64,000 nucleotides of DNA, from the NCBI GenBank assembly GCA_963575745.1, contig CAUYUJ010012825.1, positions 352,724 to 416,723 on the forward strand, in the 5' to 3' direction. Shown piece by piece: positions 21,110 to 34,503 of the stretch; position 1 is the first letter of the stretch; each line of letters opens with the position of its first letter. The position numbers and the translations under genes are program-made. The stretch comes from Prorocentrum cordatum (taxonomy: Eukaryota; Sar; Dinophyceae; Prorocentrales; Prorocentraceae). The notes under the pieces are model-generated. The model was not told the origin of the DNA. It was given only the letters and a program-made list of their open reading frames with translations, and made no database searches.

Positions 21110-22050
21110 ATGCCCCTCTATCCTCCTCCTGCGTGCGGGGTCGGCGGCGGGCGGCCGCTGCTGGCTGCTCCGCGCTGCCCTCGGTGGCGGCTGCCCTCTG
21201 CTGCAGGCTGCCTGGTTATGCCCCTCGCGCATGGCCCTTGCGCGCTCGGCTGCGGGGCCGTCAGCCTTGGTCGCTCTGGCAGGCGCCGCCGGCGCGGGTG
21301 GGCCATCCAGGCTGCACGCGATCCCCGCGTGCAGGATGCGGCTGCTCAGGCGGGTGCCTTCGAGCAGGCAGCTGCATGGATGGAGGACCATGCCACCAGC
21401 AGTGCAGCCGGTGAGGAGCAGTTTTGCTTCGTTGGCTGGCAGGTGTACCTTGCTGGCGCCCTCCTCCTCATTCTCATCATCACCATGGTGTTCATCTGCT
21501 GCTGCACCGTCGGCACGCTTGTGTGCTGCTGTGGCCCTGTTAAGCTCCTCGGCGGCCAGGCGATCGCGGGACGGCTCGCAGGTACACTGGCATCGGCCAC
21601 TCAGGGTATCTGGCCCGGTTGGCCAGCCTCATCGAGCCTGGGGGTGACGCGGCCGTCGAGCAGATGGCCCAGGCGCTGGACGTCTCGCCAGCCGCGGTGC
21701 GCACCGCGGCCCCCGTCGCAAACTGACGGCGTGGCGAGGCAGCTGCTGGGCAGCTGGGTGCGCGACCTCTTAGGGAAGAGGGCGTGGAACCCAACCCTGG
21801 CCCCGGTTCTGAACCGCTCGATTTCATCGAGCCGGCGCGGGCCCTCATCGACGCGCGCGCGGCGGACCCGCCCGGGCCACCGACGGACGGCTTCGAGGCA
21901 CCGCCAGAGGTGCCTGGGCCGCGGGGGGGCCGCTTCGAGGTGGAACCCGCGACCCCGCCGCTGCGCAGGCCGGAGTTGCAGGAGCTCTGTCGGGACCTTG
22001 AGGAGCGCGTCAGGCAACTCGAGCAGCAGTTCGAGGGGCGGCGGGGATGA
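21110..22050 (+). pseudogene. N-terminal part of LINE relic, second copy
   Basis: Same hydrophobic segment and GVEPNPGP (21781-21804) as 5109-6049; no difference seen. Confidence 0.5.
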
Positions 22051-23240
22051 GGGGAGAGACGAGGTGCAGCAGGAGGCGGAGGCTTATCGGCCACGCGGCC
22101 GGGACAGGAGTTGGCGGCTGCGGCCGCGCCGAGACGGAGGTTCAGGAGGAGGCAGCGGCAGCGGCTGCCGACGCCGCTGCTGCCGCTGCGAGCCGCGGCG
22201 CGTCGCGCATGCGCCCCGGCTGCCGCGGCGACGCGGTGCCGGCGCGGCCAGGCCGAGGTGCTCAGTGCGCCATCTGCGGACGCGGATGGGGCAGGGGGGG
22301 GCGGGCGTTCTCCCGCGCGCCCTGCGCCGCCGCGGCGCGCGGCGCGCGTGCCGAGGCCGCCGCAGAGGCCGCTGCCGCGGCTGCGACCGCGGGGGAGGCG
22401 CCCGCCGAGTCCCGGGACAGCGGCGCGGTGGCCCCGTCGCCGTCGGGCGCCTTGCCCGGCGTGCCTGGCGAAAACGGCCGCGCGCCCCAGCGCCCCCAGT
22501 AGATCGCGGAGGAGGAGGAGGAGGAGGAGGAGGAGGCTCTGTCTGCCGCGGCGGCCGCCGCCGCCGCTCCAGAGGGAGCAGGCGGCGAGAGCCGCAACGT
22601 CCAGCAGGCCATCGACACCATCGAGAAGGCGATCGCGGACGCCGCCCCCCCGCCAGGCGAGGAGGCGGCGCGCGCGAGGGGGCGAGACGCGCATGGCGTG
22701 CGAGGCGCCCATGGTGAAGGACAAATGGGGCCACAGGTGCTCTTCGCGCCACGCGTGCTTCTGCAGCGCGCGGTGTCAGAGCTCTGCTCTCGAGGCCCGC
22801 TGCCGCGGTTCACCCGCGCCCCCGGCGTCACCTGGCGGCGCCGGAAGAGCGGAGGGGGAGGGGGAGGGGGAGGCGACGCAGGAGATGCAGCAAGCGGAGT
22901 CTGAGGGGGCGCAGCGTTTTCCGACGCACGTGTTCAGGCACCCAACCCAGCCAGCGCAGCCGACATCGATGCCATGCTCAGCGAGGCCGTCGCCGCCCCG
23001 GCGCTCTCCACCCTCGCGCGGGTGCCCTCGCAGCTTCGCGTCGTCACGGTTCTTTGGGACCCTGGGCAACATGCGGACGCGGAATCGGCAGCTGCGAGGC
23101 GCGGGGCTCCAGTCAACGCGGCACGCGCGGCGCGCTAGCCAGCCCCTTTGGCCGGCGCCGGCGCCCCCCCCCCCGCCGCCAGAACGCGGTGCGCGTGGGC
23201 GCCTCGGAGTCCGAGCCAGAGCCGCATGGTGCCGATAAGC

Positions 23241-25437
23241 CAAATTACAGCGCCATGATCAAGGAACGCTTGCACTACGCGGAGCTGGGCGATTTCAGCC
23301 ATCTCCTCTCCGCCTACCGCACCTGCGCGACCTCCGGGCCGTTCGCGAGCAGGACACGCGCGCTGCCGAGGGCCGCGAGGCGGAGCTTCCGGGCCAGCCC
23401 ACACGGGGCGAAGACGCGTTCCGGAAGGCCGCGGGCAAGCTGAGCAATGGGACCGCCCGCGTTGCGAAGGCCTTGCTCACGGGGGCGGCCCGGACACCCT
23501 TGGCGCCGGAGACGGCCGAGCGCATAGACGCCCTCGCCAGCGTGGACGTCGACAGCGACGAACGCGAAGCTCAATTGAGAGAGCGCCGGCTCGCGCCCCA
23601 CGGAGCGGAGCAGGCCCCTGCCCCGAGGCATCGCGTTCTCCAGCGCAAACTGCTCACCTTAAGGGGTGCGGCGCGGCGTGGCCCCAGCGGCTGGCGCAAC
23701 GCATTCCTCGCGGACACTGGCACGGTGAATGGCGGCATCCAGGCCCTTCCAAGTGGGCCCAGCTCTAGAAGCAGGGGCGCATACAGGATAGCAGCATTGT
23801 GATGTGGACTGCAGCGCGCGTCGCGCCAGTTGATGGCGGCTGGGCCCCAGCCAAGCCCGGGTCGCAGCCCCTGCGCGCAAGCTGAGGCCGATAGCTCGCG
23901 CAGAGGTTCCGCTGAAGCTGGCGGAGGGCGTGCGCATCGACGAGCATGTGACCAAGCTCCTGCGCTGCCTCGAGCCGAACCAGTTGGGCTCTGGCACGCC
24001 AGACGGCGCTCTCCCAATCATCCACATCGCGCGGTCCCGGGCCCGGCTCTTGGAGCGGGATGGGGAGGGCGCTGGGGCAGAGGACGCGGGTGTTCTCGCG
24101 CCCATCGACTTTGAGAATACCTATGGCCGCGCTTTCCGTTCCCCCTGCCGCCAGGGCCGCCGTGCCCGAGCGCCCGAGATCGCAGCGCTCGCGGCGACCC
24201 ATTGGCGGCCGGGGCACTTCACAGCGCGGCAGCGCGTCGGAGGAAGATGGCGACAGTCGCAGGCTTCGCGAGGGGGCTGGCAGGGCGCCCGCCTCATGCA
24301 GGTGTTGTTCGCCATGGGCCCGGAGGATTCCCTGCGGACCCTTCCGCGCGCAAGCGCTAGGCCCCCGCCGCCCCCGCCCAGCTGCAGCCGCGTCGGCTAC
24401 CAAGATGGCGCCAACGTACTCTCGAAGGCCAGCGCGCATGCGGACGCATGGCTGGCATTGGAGGCCAGCCCCCGCCCAAGGCGGACACCGCGCCCGCAAT
24501 TCCAAGTGCAAGATGCGGGCCCCGCTGCACGACCGCGCGCCGGACGACACGCTGCCGCGGCACGTCCGCCGCTCGGCGGCGGCGGCGCCGAGGGCGCGCG
24601 GCGGCCTCGTTCTCTTGAGCGGCGCCGTGGGCGGTGAGCTGGCGGCCCGGGCGGGCAGGGCCGGCATGCTGCTGCAGCCTGCCGCGGCGCGGGCACAGAA
24701 GGATATTGCCTACGCGGAGCGCATCCAGGATGCGGGCAACGTCTTTATCCACATCCAGTGCGTCTTGGAGTTTCGGCCACGCCCCCCAAGAAACACGAGG
24801 CGCGCTGGATATGGGTTACAATCTGCCTCCACAAGGCTCGATTTTTATCAATATCCAGCGCGCCTCGGCCTTGCGGAGCCCCTTCCAAGAAAGTTCAAGA
24901 CGCACTGGATGCGGATATAAATCTTGCCCGCGCAGGAGTTTGCAGCGGCCCGCCCCGCCATCACTTCCAAGCATTTTGCTTGGCTTATGATGTCCAAGTC
25001 GGTTTCTCATGCCATTTCTTTCGGCGCGCTCAGGGCCGCCCCAGGCGCCGGGCGCTGCGGCTGAGCCTGTGAGCAGCCAGGCGGAGGAGATCATCCAGGA
25101 GATAGTGTTCGGGAAGCGCTTGCCGGAAGAACCTGCGCTGCAAATGCGGCTCTCGGGAGCTCTTGGCGGGGCGGGCTTGCGCGGGGCGGGCTTGCGCCGC
25201 GAGGCGGAGGGGGTCATGGCAGATGCAGCGCAGTGGGCGGATCGGGCCTCCATGCGCGCGCGGGCGCCTGCTGCGGCCGCCGCCATTGGCTTGGCCGTTC
25301 CCCTGTGCGACGGGGCAGAGGGCGCCGAGGGTGCACGGCAGCGTCTAGCCGCCCAGGGCGTCGTCGTTGATCTCGAGGGCGGGGTTCGGCGCGCGCCGAA
25401 GGCGGCGGCAGAGTGCGGCGACGGCCCTTGGGCGTAG
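23241..25437 (+). pseudogene. reverse transcriptase region of LINE relic, second copy
   Basis: Counterpart of 7240-9421, with the same APIDFENTYG and YQDG readings. It carries the 15-bp gain, adding five residues near GGAGLRGAGLRREA. Confidence 0.65.
24732..24931. repeat. foldback inverted repeat, second copy
   Basis: Counterpart of 8731-8930: arms 24732-24812 and 24851-24931. Confidence 0.8.
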
Positions 25438-25644
25438 GACGCGGCCAGGGACGAGCTTGGCTCTTTGCGACGGTTGTCGGAGGCCTCGCTGCAGGCGGCC
25501 GCCCCAAGCCAGCGGCCGGCCGGCTTGCCGAGGCGATTCGCGAGTCGCTTTTTCCGTCACCTCGAGGCGTTGATGGCGACCCGCTGATGGCACATGCCGG
25601 GCGCAGCAGCCGGGGGGCCGGGGGCGGGGGCGCCGTGACTGCAG

Positions 25645-26352
25645 TTGCCCAGCATGCCTGCTGAGTTCTTCGCGTCCTACCACTTCCGCGCCACGTCCTT
25701 GCGCAGGCTCGGTGCGATGGGGCCCCCCAGCGGGGCGACGTGCCGCATCCCGCGCCGGCGTGGAGATGGAGCGGAAGTGCGCGGGCATGTGTTGGACCCC
25801 ACGCTCTGGCTGTGCAAATACGGCCCTGCACGCATCCGCCCTCGCAGGGCTCTCGCGGCAGCAGTGGCCTGGTTGCTGCGCGTGTGCCGAGCAGCTCGAG
25901 GTCGACATAGGGCGCACGGCCCCGGAGCTGAGCTGGACGGGGCGCAATGGCTCCACAGAAGTCACCCCCGGGCAGCGCGAAGCCGAATTACATCGACGTG
26001 TCGATTCGCTGCCCGCGCGCGCAGCGGTACACGCACGCGGCCTCCATCCTGGGCGTGGCGGCCTCGGCGGCGGCGGGTTCCAAGCGCGAGCGCTACGGCA
26101 GCGCCGCGATGCCAGTCGCATTGGAATCCTACGGCCGGATCGGGAGCGAGACACTTCACTCGCTGGACCTCCTGGTCACGCACGCCGGGTGCAGCGTCCG
26201 GACGCATGGGCTGCGCCCCGGCTGCTGCCGCGCTGGCGCGCGGCCTTCGAGCGCATCGTGCAGTACGCCAGCGCCGACATCGACCTCACGGCCTTCGGTT
26301 GCGCGCCAACAGCAGCCGAGGCCCGGGTCGGCCGCGTGATGGCCTTTCTGTA
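25645..26352 (+). pseudogene. C-terminal domain of LINE relic, second copy
   Basis: Counterpart of 9629-10336, with the same GATCR and DVSIRCP text. Confidence 0.55.
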
Positions 26353-26412
26353 GCGCCATCGCATATTGATTGTTGTAGTTTCGCGGAGTGTGCGTGCCCG
26401 CCAGCGGTGTTG

Positions 26413-26546
26413 TCAGGAGGAGGAGGAGGAGGAGGAGGAGGAGGAGGAGGAGGAGGAGCAGGAGGAGGAGGAGGAGGAGGGGGACGAGGAGGAGGAGGAG
26501 GAGGAAGAGGAAAAGGAGGAGGGGGAGGAGGAGGAGACCGTTTTTG
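26413..26546. repeat. (GGA)n tract, second copy
   Basis: Counterpart of 10397-10530. Confidence 0.9.
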
Positions 26547-26639
26547 AGACCTCGGGCTCCCAAGAGCCAATTGCTCGAGGAGGACGTGCCTGGACCGGAA
26601 AGCAGTGGACCAACTCAGTACAACGGGCCCGCCAAGTAA

Positions 26640-26761
26640 GAGAACCAGCTTGCCAGCGGGTGCCTCACGGAGAGTCCTTACCTTCTGATGGCCGCAGGAC
26701 GAAAACCAGCCTGCCAGCGGGTGCTCCACGGAGAGTCCTTCCCTTCTGATGGCCCTAGGAC
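26640..26761 (+). repeat. 61-bp tandem pair, second copy
   Basis: Counterpart of 10624-10745. Confidence 0.85.
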
Positions 26762-27070
26762 CGCACGGATGCATTGGGACTCCTCAGGCTGTATAAAAAT
26801 CGGCAGCGAATATGCCCCAATATTTCTTGGAGCCTGGTTCCTTATCGTATGTGCCCAGGGATGATCCACGATTATCCTTGCATCCTCATGTGTTGTCTTG
26901 CGTTCATGTCTTCTCCACCTTCGAAGCCAATCAACATGGGCATCCACGGCCCTTGCATCCTTCACGCGCATCCTTACTAACCGGGTAGACTGTTCTGTAA
27001 AGGAAAGGCTGCCTTTCCTGGTCAATGCGCAGGCTCCGACGAGGGAAGAAGTGGGGAAGGGAAGGAGCAG

Positions 27071-27881
27071 GAGGAGGAGGCGGAGAAGGAGGGGAAGGAG
27101 AGGAGGAAGAGTAGGACGAGGAAGAAATGGGGGATGAGGATGAGGAGGAGGCCGGGAGCAGGGGGAGGAGGAGGTGAAGGAGGAGGAGGCGGAGGAGGAG
27201 AAGGAGGAGGAGTAGGAGGATGGAGGGGGAGGAGAGCGAGGGAGGAGAGGAGGTGGGGGATGAAGGGAGGAGAGGGAGGAGGAGGAGGAGGAGGAGGAGG
27301 AGAGGAGGAGGAAGGAGAGGAGGAGGAGGAGGAGGAGGAGGATGAGAAAGAGGAGGAGGAGGGATGGAGAGGAGGAGGAGGAGAGAGGAGGAGGAGGAGG
27401 TGGAGGAGGAGAGGAGGAGCAGGAGGAGGGGGGAGCGAGGCAGGAGGAGGAGGAGGAGGGGCGGAGGAGGAGGAGGAGGATTATCAGGAGGTGGAGGAGG
27501 AGGTGAGAGGAGGAGAGGAGGAGGAGGAGGAGGAGGAGGAGGAGGAGGAGAGGAGGAGCAGAGGAGGAGCAAGAGGAGGGGGAGCAAGGGGGGGGGGGGG
27601 GAGGAGGGGAGGAGGGGAGGAGAGGAGGAGGAGGAGGAGGAGGAGGATGGAGGAGGAGGAGGAGGAGGAGTGAGGGGGAGGAGAAGAGGAGAAAGAGGAG
27701 AAAGAGGAAGAGGAGGAGGAGGAGGAGGAGGAGGAGGAAGAGTAGGAGGAGGAGGAGGAGGAGGAGAAGCAGGAGGAGGAGGACAGGAGAAAGAGGATGA
27801 GGAACACAAGGAGCAGGGGGAGGAGGAGGAGGAGGAGGAGGAGGAGGAGGACAGGAGGAGGAGGAGGAGGAGGAGGCCCCC
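27071..27881. repeat. long purine field, second copy
   Basis: Fifteen bases shorter than 11055-11880. It is internally rearranged, with GGTGGGGGATGAAGG-type interruptions absent from the first copy. Confidence 0.95.
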
Positions 27882-28565
27882 GGGGCGGATTCGGAGTTCA
27901 AATGTTGTATCGGGGCTTGTGTTTTCGCGTTCGATCACGGGTTAAATCCGGCTCAGTTCCATTGAATCCCGTGCAATCCGGCTTAATCCAGCATGGCCTC
28001 GGGCTTAATTTAACCGAATCCGGTAAAGTAGTTTTCTCATCGGGCTCGATCGTTCTCAATCGTTCCAGCGAAGACCTCTCAGGAGTTGCTTCCTAACCTC
28101 TCTCCGCAGGGCCCACAAGCGCTCAAATGGGTGAACCCAACACCCAAGTAATAGGAGGCCTCCCTCCGTCGGAAGTCGTAGAGCCTCCCCTCCCCACCAC
28201 CCCTCCCTCTCCACCCTCCCTTCCGCCCCCCTTTCCAGAGTTACGCACTCTGATTATGACTTTCCCCTCTACCGTGTTTGTTGGCCGCCGCCCCCCAAGT
28301 ATCATTTCACAGGAATTTACCACTTGAAGTGCAGGTTTCTCATCGATCATGCTGTTGCAGTTTTTTCATAATGGTATTCCTGCTGCGATCAGCGTTGGCC
28401 GTATTTGCGGATCGGCGTTTCGATCCCGTCGTTCAGAACAGCACTCCTCGCCGCAGCGCGGGCACTATCTCTCGATCCGTTTCTTTCCTAGTCGTTGCCG
28501 CCCGCTTTTTTCCTTTCCTCGCTTTCCCCCAGTTCTCCCCCTGATCCTCCTAACGAATCCTGCTC
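27882..28565. other. spacer, no gene recognised, second copy
   Basis: Counterpart of 11881-12564; no difference seen. Confidence 0.5.
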
Positions 28566-28685
28566 CTTCTGCCGCGATCCTCATCCTCCTCGTCCTCCTG
28601 CTCCTGCTCCTCCTGCTCCTCCTGCTCCTCCTCCTCCTCCTCCTCCTCCTCCTCCTCCTCCTCCTCCTCCTCCTCCTCCTCCTCC
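28566..28685. repeat. (CTC/CTG)n tract, second copy
   Basis: Counterpart of 12565-12684, apparently the same length. Confidence 0.9.
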
Positions 28686-30913
28686 TACTCGAACGGTAAG
28701 GTGGCTCCCAAGCGTGGCCCCGCGCAGCCGTCTTGCCCTGGGCGGCCGCGGCGAGGCCCGCGCCAATGGGAGCCCCCAGCGCCGAGGGCGCGAGGGCGTG
28801 ACGCGAGGAGCCACGTCGGAGGCGACATTGCATGGCGGGGACCGAGTGCGCCCAGCACGGCTTGTGCGCGAGGCGCCCGTCCAACGCCAGCAGGAGGGCC
28901 CGCAGACGAATGATGCTCCACGTGCACCGGCAAGCCGCCCTGGATCATGGCCTGGTGGAGTGGTGCCAGGAACCGTGGTGGGGCGGGCAGTGGATGCAGG
29001 CCTACACGGATGGGGGCCTGGCGAGCAGACGAGCAGTGGCAGCCTCAAGTGGGCGGTGGCGGTGTTTGCGAGGAAGGTGAAGCTGGAGCCCGACGCAATC
29101 ACACTAGCCACCGCCTTGGGAACAGCGCGTGCGAGAAGTGGACGGCGAACGACGAGCCCGACACCATAAGCGTCAGCGCTGAGCTCAGGGCAAGCGAGAA
29201 GGGAAAGGCGAAGCTGGAGGTGGCGGCAAGGGCGGAGGAGAACCACGAGCCAAACGGCATCAGCTACAGCGAGGGGGTGGTGGTGCGAGACGCGAAGGTC
29301 GAACCCGACGCCATCAGCTACAGACCCGAGGACGGCGCATGCGCGGGGAATCGGGCTGCAGCAGCGGCGGAGGCAAAGCTGGAGCACAGTAGTACTGGCC
29401 TAGTCCCCTCCCCGCCCCTCGTCGCCACGGCCAGACCAGCGAAAGCGGAATGCATCAGCGAGTGCGTTGGAGTCAGCTCAGCGCCGTGGGCCGCCAGGAA
29501 AGACATCGCCGACAAGTGGCTAGGTCCAGGATGCGAGAAGGGGATGGCGATGATAGTGCCCGATATCGCCAACCACTGTGCGGTCAGCAGGGCATGCGAG
29601 AAGGTGCGGGAGGCCTCCATGGCATGTCTTTGCGCCAGACAGACCAGCGGCGCGCGCGAGAAGTTGGAGGCGACGATAGATCCAAGCGCCACCAGCTGCA
29701 GCGTAGCGATCAGAGCGTGCGAGGAGAGGGAAGCGAAGCTGGAGCCCGCTAACTCCCCTAGCCACAGCCCTGTGAGCAGCGCCCGCGGGAAGTCGGAGGC
29801 GAAGACGGAGCCCGACATCATCAGCTACAGCGCGGGGGCCGGCACGCGCGAGAAGGAGACGGCGAAGCTGGGGCCCTTTATCTACCCTAGCCTGACCTCC
29901 TCGGGCCCCCTCGTCGCCATGGCTGGACCTGCGAAATCGGAACGGGGCTCGGTTACGGAGGCGAAGGTTGAGCCCGCAGTGACCAACTGCAACGCAGAGA
30001 CCAGCGACGGTGGCATCAACGGGGACGCCGGGGATCGAGAGTGCGAGAAGTGCGAGGCGAAGACGGAGCCAAACCTGATCTGCTGCAGCGTTGCGATCGG
30101 GGCAACGAATGCTGCGATCAGGCCCGCTACCCCTATCCGCGACTCTGAGTTCGGCGAGCACGATCAGCGGGGGGAGAGTGGGGGCCCGACGCGATCAGCT
30201 ACAGCGCGGGGACCAGTGCGCGCGAAAAGGGGAAGGCGAACACCAGCAGGTTGATGCGGCGAGCTCGAGCCGAGATCTCCCGCAAATTGCTAGGCCCGAG
30301 CGGGCGCCAGCGCGAGCAGGGGGACGGGGCAAAGCAGAAACCAGACGTCGACAGCTACAACGATGGATCCGGCTGCAAATGGGAGGCACAGGACACCCGC
30401 GGCGAGCGGGAGGCCCTCCCAGAGGCGGACTCAAGGAAGGTGGAGAAGAGGCACAGGCAGTGGGCGCGGGGCGACGGCGGCCACGGCCGCACGCTCACCA
30501 TCCAAGGCTCCAACGGGAAACCCTCCAGGCCGCTCAGGACAGACTTCGAAGTGCAGATCCTGCAGACGACAGGGGGTAAAGAATAGGCGTGCCATCCCGA
30601 TCCGCCGAGTGCGAGAAATGCGAGCAATGTGAGAAGGGCAGTGGCTGCGAGGAGGACCAGCGCTGCCGTGCGAGGCGGGGCCAGGAAGGAGACTGCAGCG
30701 CACTGGTCAGGGCTCCTGCGAGAAGGGCGCCACGCCGAGGGCAGCGGCGGCCTCCGCGCGAGCGGCGCGCCTCGGCGGGCCTCTCCTCGCCCCCCTGAGG
30801 GAGAGGGCCGAGAGCGCCAGCCCGCCGTCCGTCGCCGCCAGCGCGCCGGCGGCGGCCGCGGCGGGCCAGTCGTGACAAAGTCACCCACCGAGCGATCTCT
30901 TACTCGAACGGTA
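28686..30913 (+). repeat. 13-bp direct repeats bounding the PPR-derived block, second copy
   Basis: TACTCGAACGGTA at 28686-28698 and 30901-30913. Confidence 0.6.
28701..30586 (+). pseudogene. PPR-derived gene with condensed repeats, second copy
   Basis: The main frame is 28947-30254. Its translation is the same as that of 12946-14253 at every residue. The identity gives no sign of separate selection or decay since duplication. Confidence 0.55.
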
Positions 30914-32905
30914 GGTCACCGCATTGTGTTGCCCTCTGCGTCTCCTCATTGTCTCTCCCCGCCGCTGCCGACTATTTCTCGGGGGTCCCGAGACTGCAGT
31001 CTCCGTGCTCGTGCCATGCTCGTTATATACAGTTCGTTGCGTTATTTGCGCCGCCAAACAATGATATTTCATCCTGATGTTTTAGTGATTCGTAGCAGAG
31101 GTTCGGCTCCATTCCACGCGCCGCCATCGCGCCTCCCTGCTGCCCTGCTCCGACGGCGAGGGATCCGCCACTTTGCCAATCTATGCAACCAGAACAAGTG
31201 CGATCTCCTCATGATCACCGTTCTACTTCCCCAGCTGTGATCTCGCACGGGGCCGCGCCCTCCGTGTTCGCATGCATCTCACTTGTTCATCGCGGCAGGC
31301 GACGGCCCCCGAATGACCGTCGGGGCAGCGCCCGCCCAGCCGCCAGATGCGATCACGGGGGGAACGCCCTCGTACCTCTACCAGGACACCCACGAGAACG
31401 ACGGCGTTCCCCAGCCCGCCTTGTTCCCCCTCGGGCATCCTCGATTTCTGTTCGAGATGCCCGTGGCCCCATACGTCTTCACAGCAGTCTCCTGTGGGCC
31501 CCGAGCTATTCGCATCTGTGTTGCGGAAGCCCGAAGGGGGAAGAGGCAAGGGGCGCATCGCCCTCATTGCATCCGCATGTGGGCGTAGCCGACCATGCCA
31601 AGCAGTCGTTCGATCCGACTATCACATCGTCGGCGCCGGCAAAGCGCCCCGAGCGGTCCGCAATTATGCGGTGCAAACTGGGGGGGGGCCGCATGCAGGC
31701 AAGTGCGGGGATGCAAAGGAGGGTCGGGCAACTGCGTTGCCATCCTTCCGGGGCATCGCTACACAAGCTTGGGGGTACTCGTTATCTCGGGGGGCCCCAA
31801 ACGGGGTGGTGACCGCGCCGCGTGGTGAGTCGGTGGTGATCTGGGGTCATCGCGTGGTTTTGGGACTTGGGTCGTTCTTCGATGATGTCTCGAGCGATTG
31901 GGGCATCCGAGGTCCCAAAACCGTGCGTTGACGGACCGCGCGGTGAGGTCTTGGGGGATTTCGAGGTCACCGCACGGTCTGTCACCGCACCGTTTCGGGA
32001 CTCCAAATTATCGGTTCGCCGGGACATGACCCTCAACGGTACCTGCGCACTCTTTGCTCTCTGGCAGGCTTGGATCCCTATGCGTACTCCTCTTGACTGT
32101 CGCGCACATGGCAGTGTTCAGTGCAATGTCAATACGACCCCCCGACGAGTTTTTGTCGCCACTATGTGGTGGTGCGCTCCGAGTGCAGCCAGCACTCCAA
32201 TCGCGCGACAGGAGAGAATACACATAATGAGGCGGAACACACCAGGGACAGATACCCACGACGGTTCTGATGATCAATACCAGGACATCGCCGCTGGCGG
32301 GTACCAGGGCTGCCGCGCCTCCTCGACACCAGGAGGGGCCCATCTGGATAGGAGGCCATCAGAGTGGGCATGGTTGCTGGGCTGCGTCGCCTGCATGGGC
32401 GCGGGCGGTGGCGGCAGCGGCAACATGCGACGCCTCCGCGCCTGGGGGCCTCGAACAGTAGGCCCGCGTGACCTTCCAACGCCGAGTGCGGGAGACAGTG
32501 GTTCGGGCAGAGGCGAACTCGGATCTCAACGGTTTCGCTAAGCGGCCTACGACTCATCTCGCTCGGCAGGCATGGATCGCGAGTGCGTGGGCGAGTGGGC
32601 GCCAGCTGTCCTCATCCAAGGTGGTCGTATCAACGGCAACCCGCTGCCGCCTATGACTTACACTTCCTCCCCAGGGACTCCCGCTGGCGACCTCTCCAGG
32701 AGCCGCCAGGACCCCAGAAGGGGGCGGTACTCTGACCCGGGGCCCCCGTCCGGCAGGGAAGGGATAGGGGGAAAGGGGCGTCCGTTCGACTTAATTACGA
32801 CGTTATTCTTCCGCGTCCCTCAACTACCTTGGGAGTGACGGCGACGATGACGACGACGCTAAGAGAAAAGCGTCCCACGCACGCCGAAGGGTCTGCGGAT
32901 TCATG
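30914..32905. other. 2-kb stretch without recognised gene, second copy
   Basis: Counterpart of 14913-16904. Confidence 0.5.
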
Positions 32906-33094
32906 AGGAAGAAGGATGATGGAGCAGGAGGAGGAAGAGGAAGAGGAGGACGGGGAAAAAAAGGAGGACAAAGAAGACGAGGAGGAGGAAGAGGAGGGTT
33001 AGAACAAAGACGAGGAGGAGGGGGAGGAGGAAGAGGAGGAGGAGGAGGGGCAGGAGAAGGAGCATGAGGAGGACGAGGAAAAGGAGGACGACGA
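32906..33094. repeat. purine-rich tract, second copy
   Basis: Counterpart of 16905-17093. Confidence 0.9.
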
Positions 33095-33853
33095 CTGTAA
33101 ACCCGAGACCCATCAACGATGTTGGAATAAACCCTCCTTCCAAGCTCCCTCGTGATAGGCCCCGACAAGGGTTCAGTTCCATTGAGGGCAGCCCCCCTTT
33201 GGGAGACAACGTTTGAAGATCTTGAAGCGTGCCAGAAGACCGTTCTCGGGACACGAACTTCACGAATCAACCGGACTGTTGCGTCTTGACGGTCCTGCTT
33301 CTTGCCAGAACACCATCCTGGGGACTTCAACACCGCGAATCAACCTAACTGTTGTGCCCGGACAATCCTGACATGTTCCAAAATATCATTTCTGGTACGT
33401 TGACCGTGGGAACCCGTGAAACCTTGAAAATGTTTGAGACGAAGGTGCGCGGCGCTAGTGCGAAAACCACATTTTGAATGTGCCGTCTTCAATCCGTGAA
33501 ACTCCTGCAAATGGTTAAGACGAGTGCGCGCGGCGCTACGGCGAGAGCCACATCAAAAAAAACGCCCGCCCTGAATCCGCGAACTGTTGCAACAAGTTTT
33601 AGGAAGACGAATGTGCGTGGCGCTAATGCGAGAACCACATTTTGAAAACCACCCGCCCTCAATCCGCGAAGCTCTTGCAAGTGTTTAGGATGAATATGCG
33701 CGGAGCAAAGGCGATGGCCACATTTTGAAAGTCACCCGCCCTCAATCCGCGAAATTGCTGCCAATGTTTAAGCTTCAAGGTCGTACTTGGTGAGGGAATT
33801 TCAAGCGAAACGCCTGGGCCCGGCCTTTCGACCGGCCTCGGAGGCCGACAGGG
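33095..33853 (+). repeat. composite dispersed repeat, copy b'
   Basis: Counterpart of 17094-17852. Confidence 0.85.
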
Positions 33854-33870
33854 AAAAGTAATTCATCAGG

Positions 33871-34279
33871 GAAAAGGAACGAGGAGGAGGGGGAGGGGCA
33901 GGAGGAAGGAGGAGGAGGTGGGGGGAGGAGGAGGAAAAGGAGGACGAGGAGGAGAAGGAGGGGGAGGAGGAGGAGGAGGAGGAGGAGGAGGAGGAGGAGG
34001 GAGGAGAGGAGGAGGAGGACTAGGAGGAGGAGGAGGAGGAGGACTAGGAGGAGGGAAGGAGGAGGAGGTGGAAGGAGGAGGAGTGAGGAGGGGGAGGGAG
34101 GAGGAGGAGGGAGGAGGAGGAGGAGAGGAGGAGGAGGAGGAGGAGAGGAGGAGGAGGAGGGGAGGAGGAGGAGGAGGAGGAGGGGACAGGGAGGAGGGGA
34201 GGTAGGAGGAGGAGGAGGAGTGAAGGAGGAGGAGGAGCAGGAGGAGGAGGAGCAGCAGGAGGAGGAGGAGTGTCCTCTC
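33871..34279. repeat. (GGA)n field, second copy
   Basis: Counterpart of 17870-18340 but about 60 bp shorter, with different internal interruptions (GGACTAGGAGG repeats). Confidence 0.9.
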
Positions 34280-34398
34280 CTGCTCTCGGGCCCGGCCGGC
34301 GCCGCTGGCCGCCCCCGCCCGTGGCAGCGAGGCCCGGCAGCTCCGCGAAGAGCAGGACGCCCGAGGGCCGCCGCCCGTCGCCGCCGCCGCCGCCGTCG

Positions 34399-34471
34399 CG
34401 TGGAGGAGGAGGAGGACGGAGGAGGAGGAGGACGGAGGAGGAGGAGGAGGCGGAGGAGGGGGGGGAGGAGG

Positions 34472-34503
<32 letters not shown>

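Larger units (their letters stand above)
21041..26356 (+). mobile_element. decayed non-LTR retrotransposon, second copy
   Basis: Counterpart of 5040-10340 with the same frame breaks. The one difference found is a 15-bp tandem gain (GGGGCGGGCTTGCGC) near 25183, which keeps the local frame open. That the two copies share every lesion argues that the decay predates the duplication. Confidence 0.68.
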
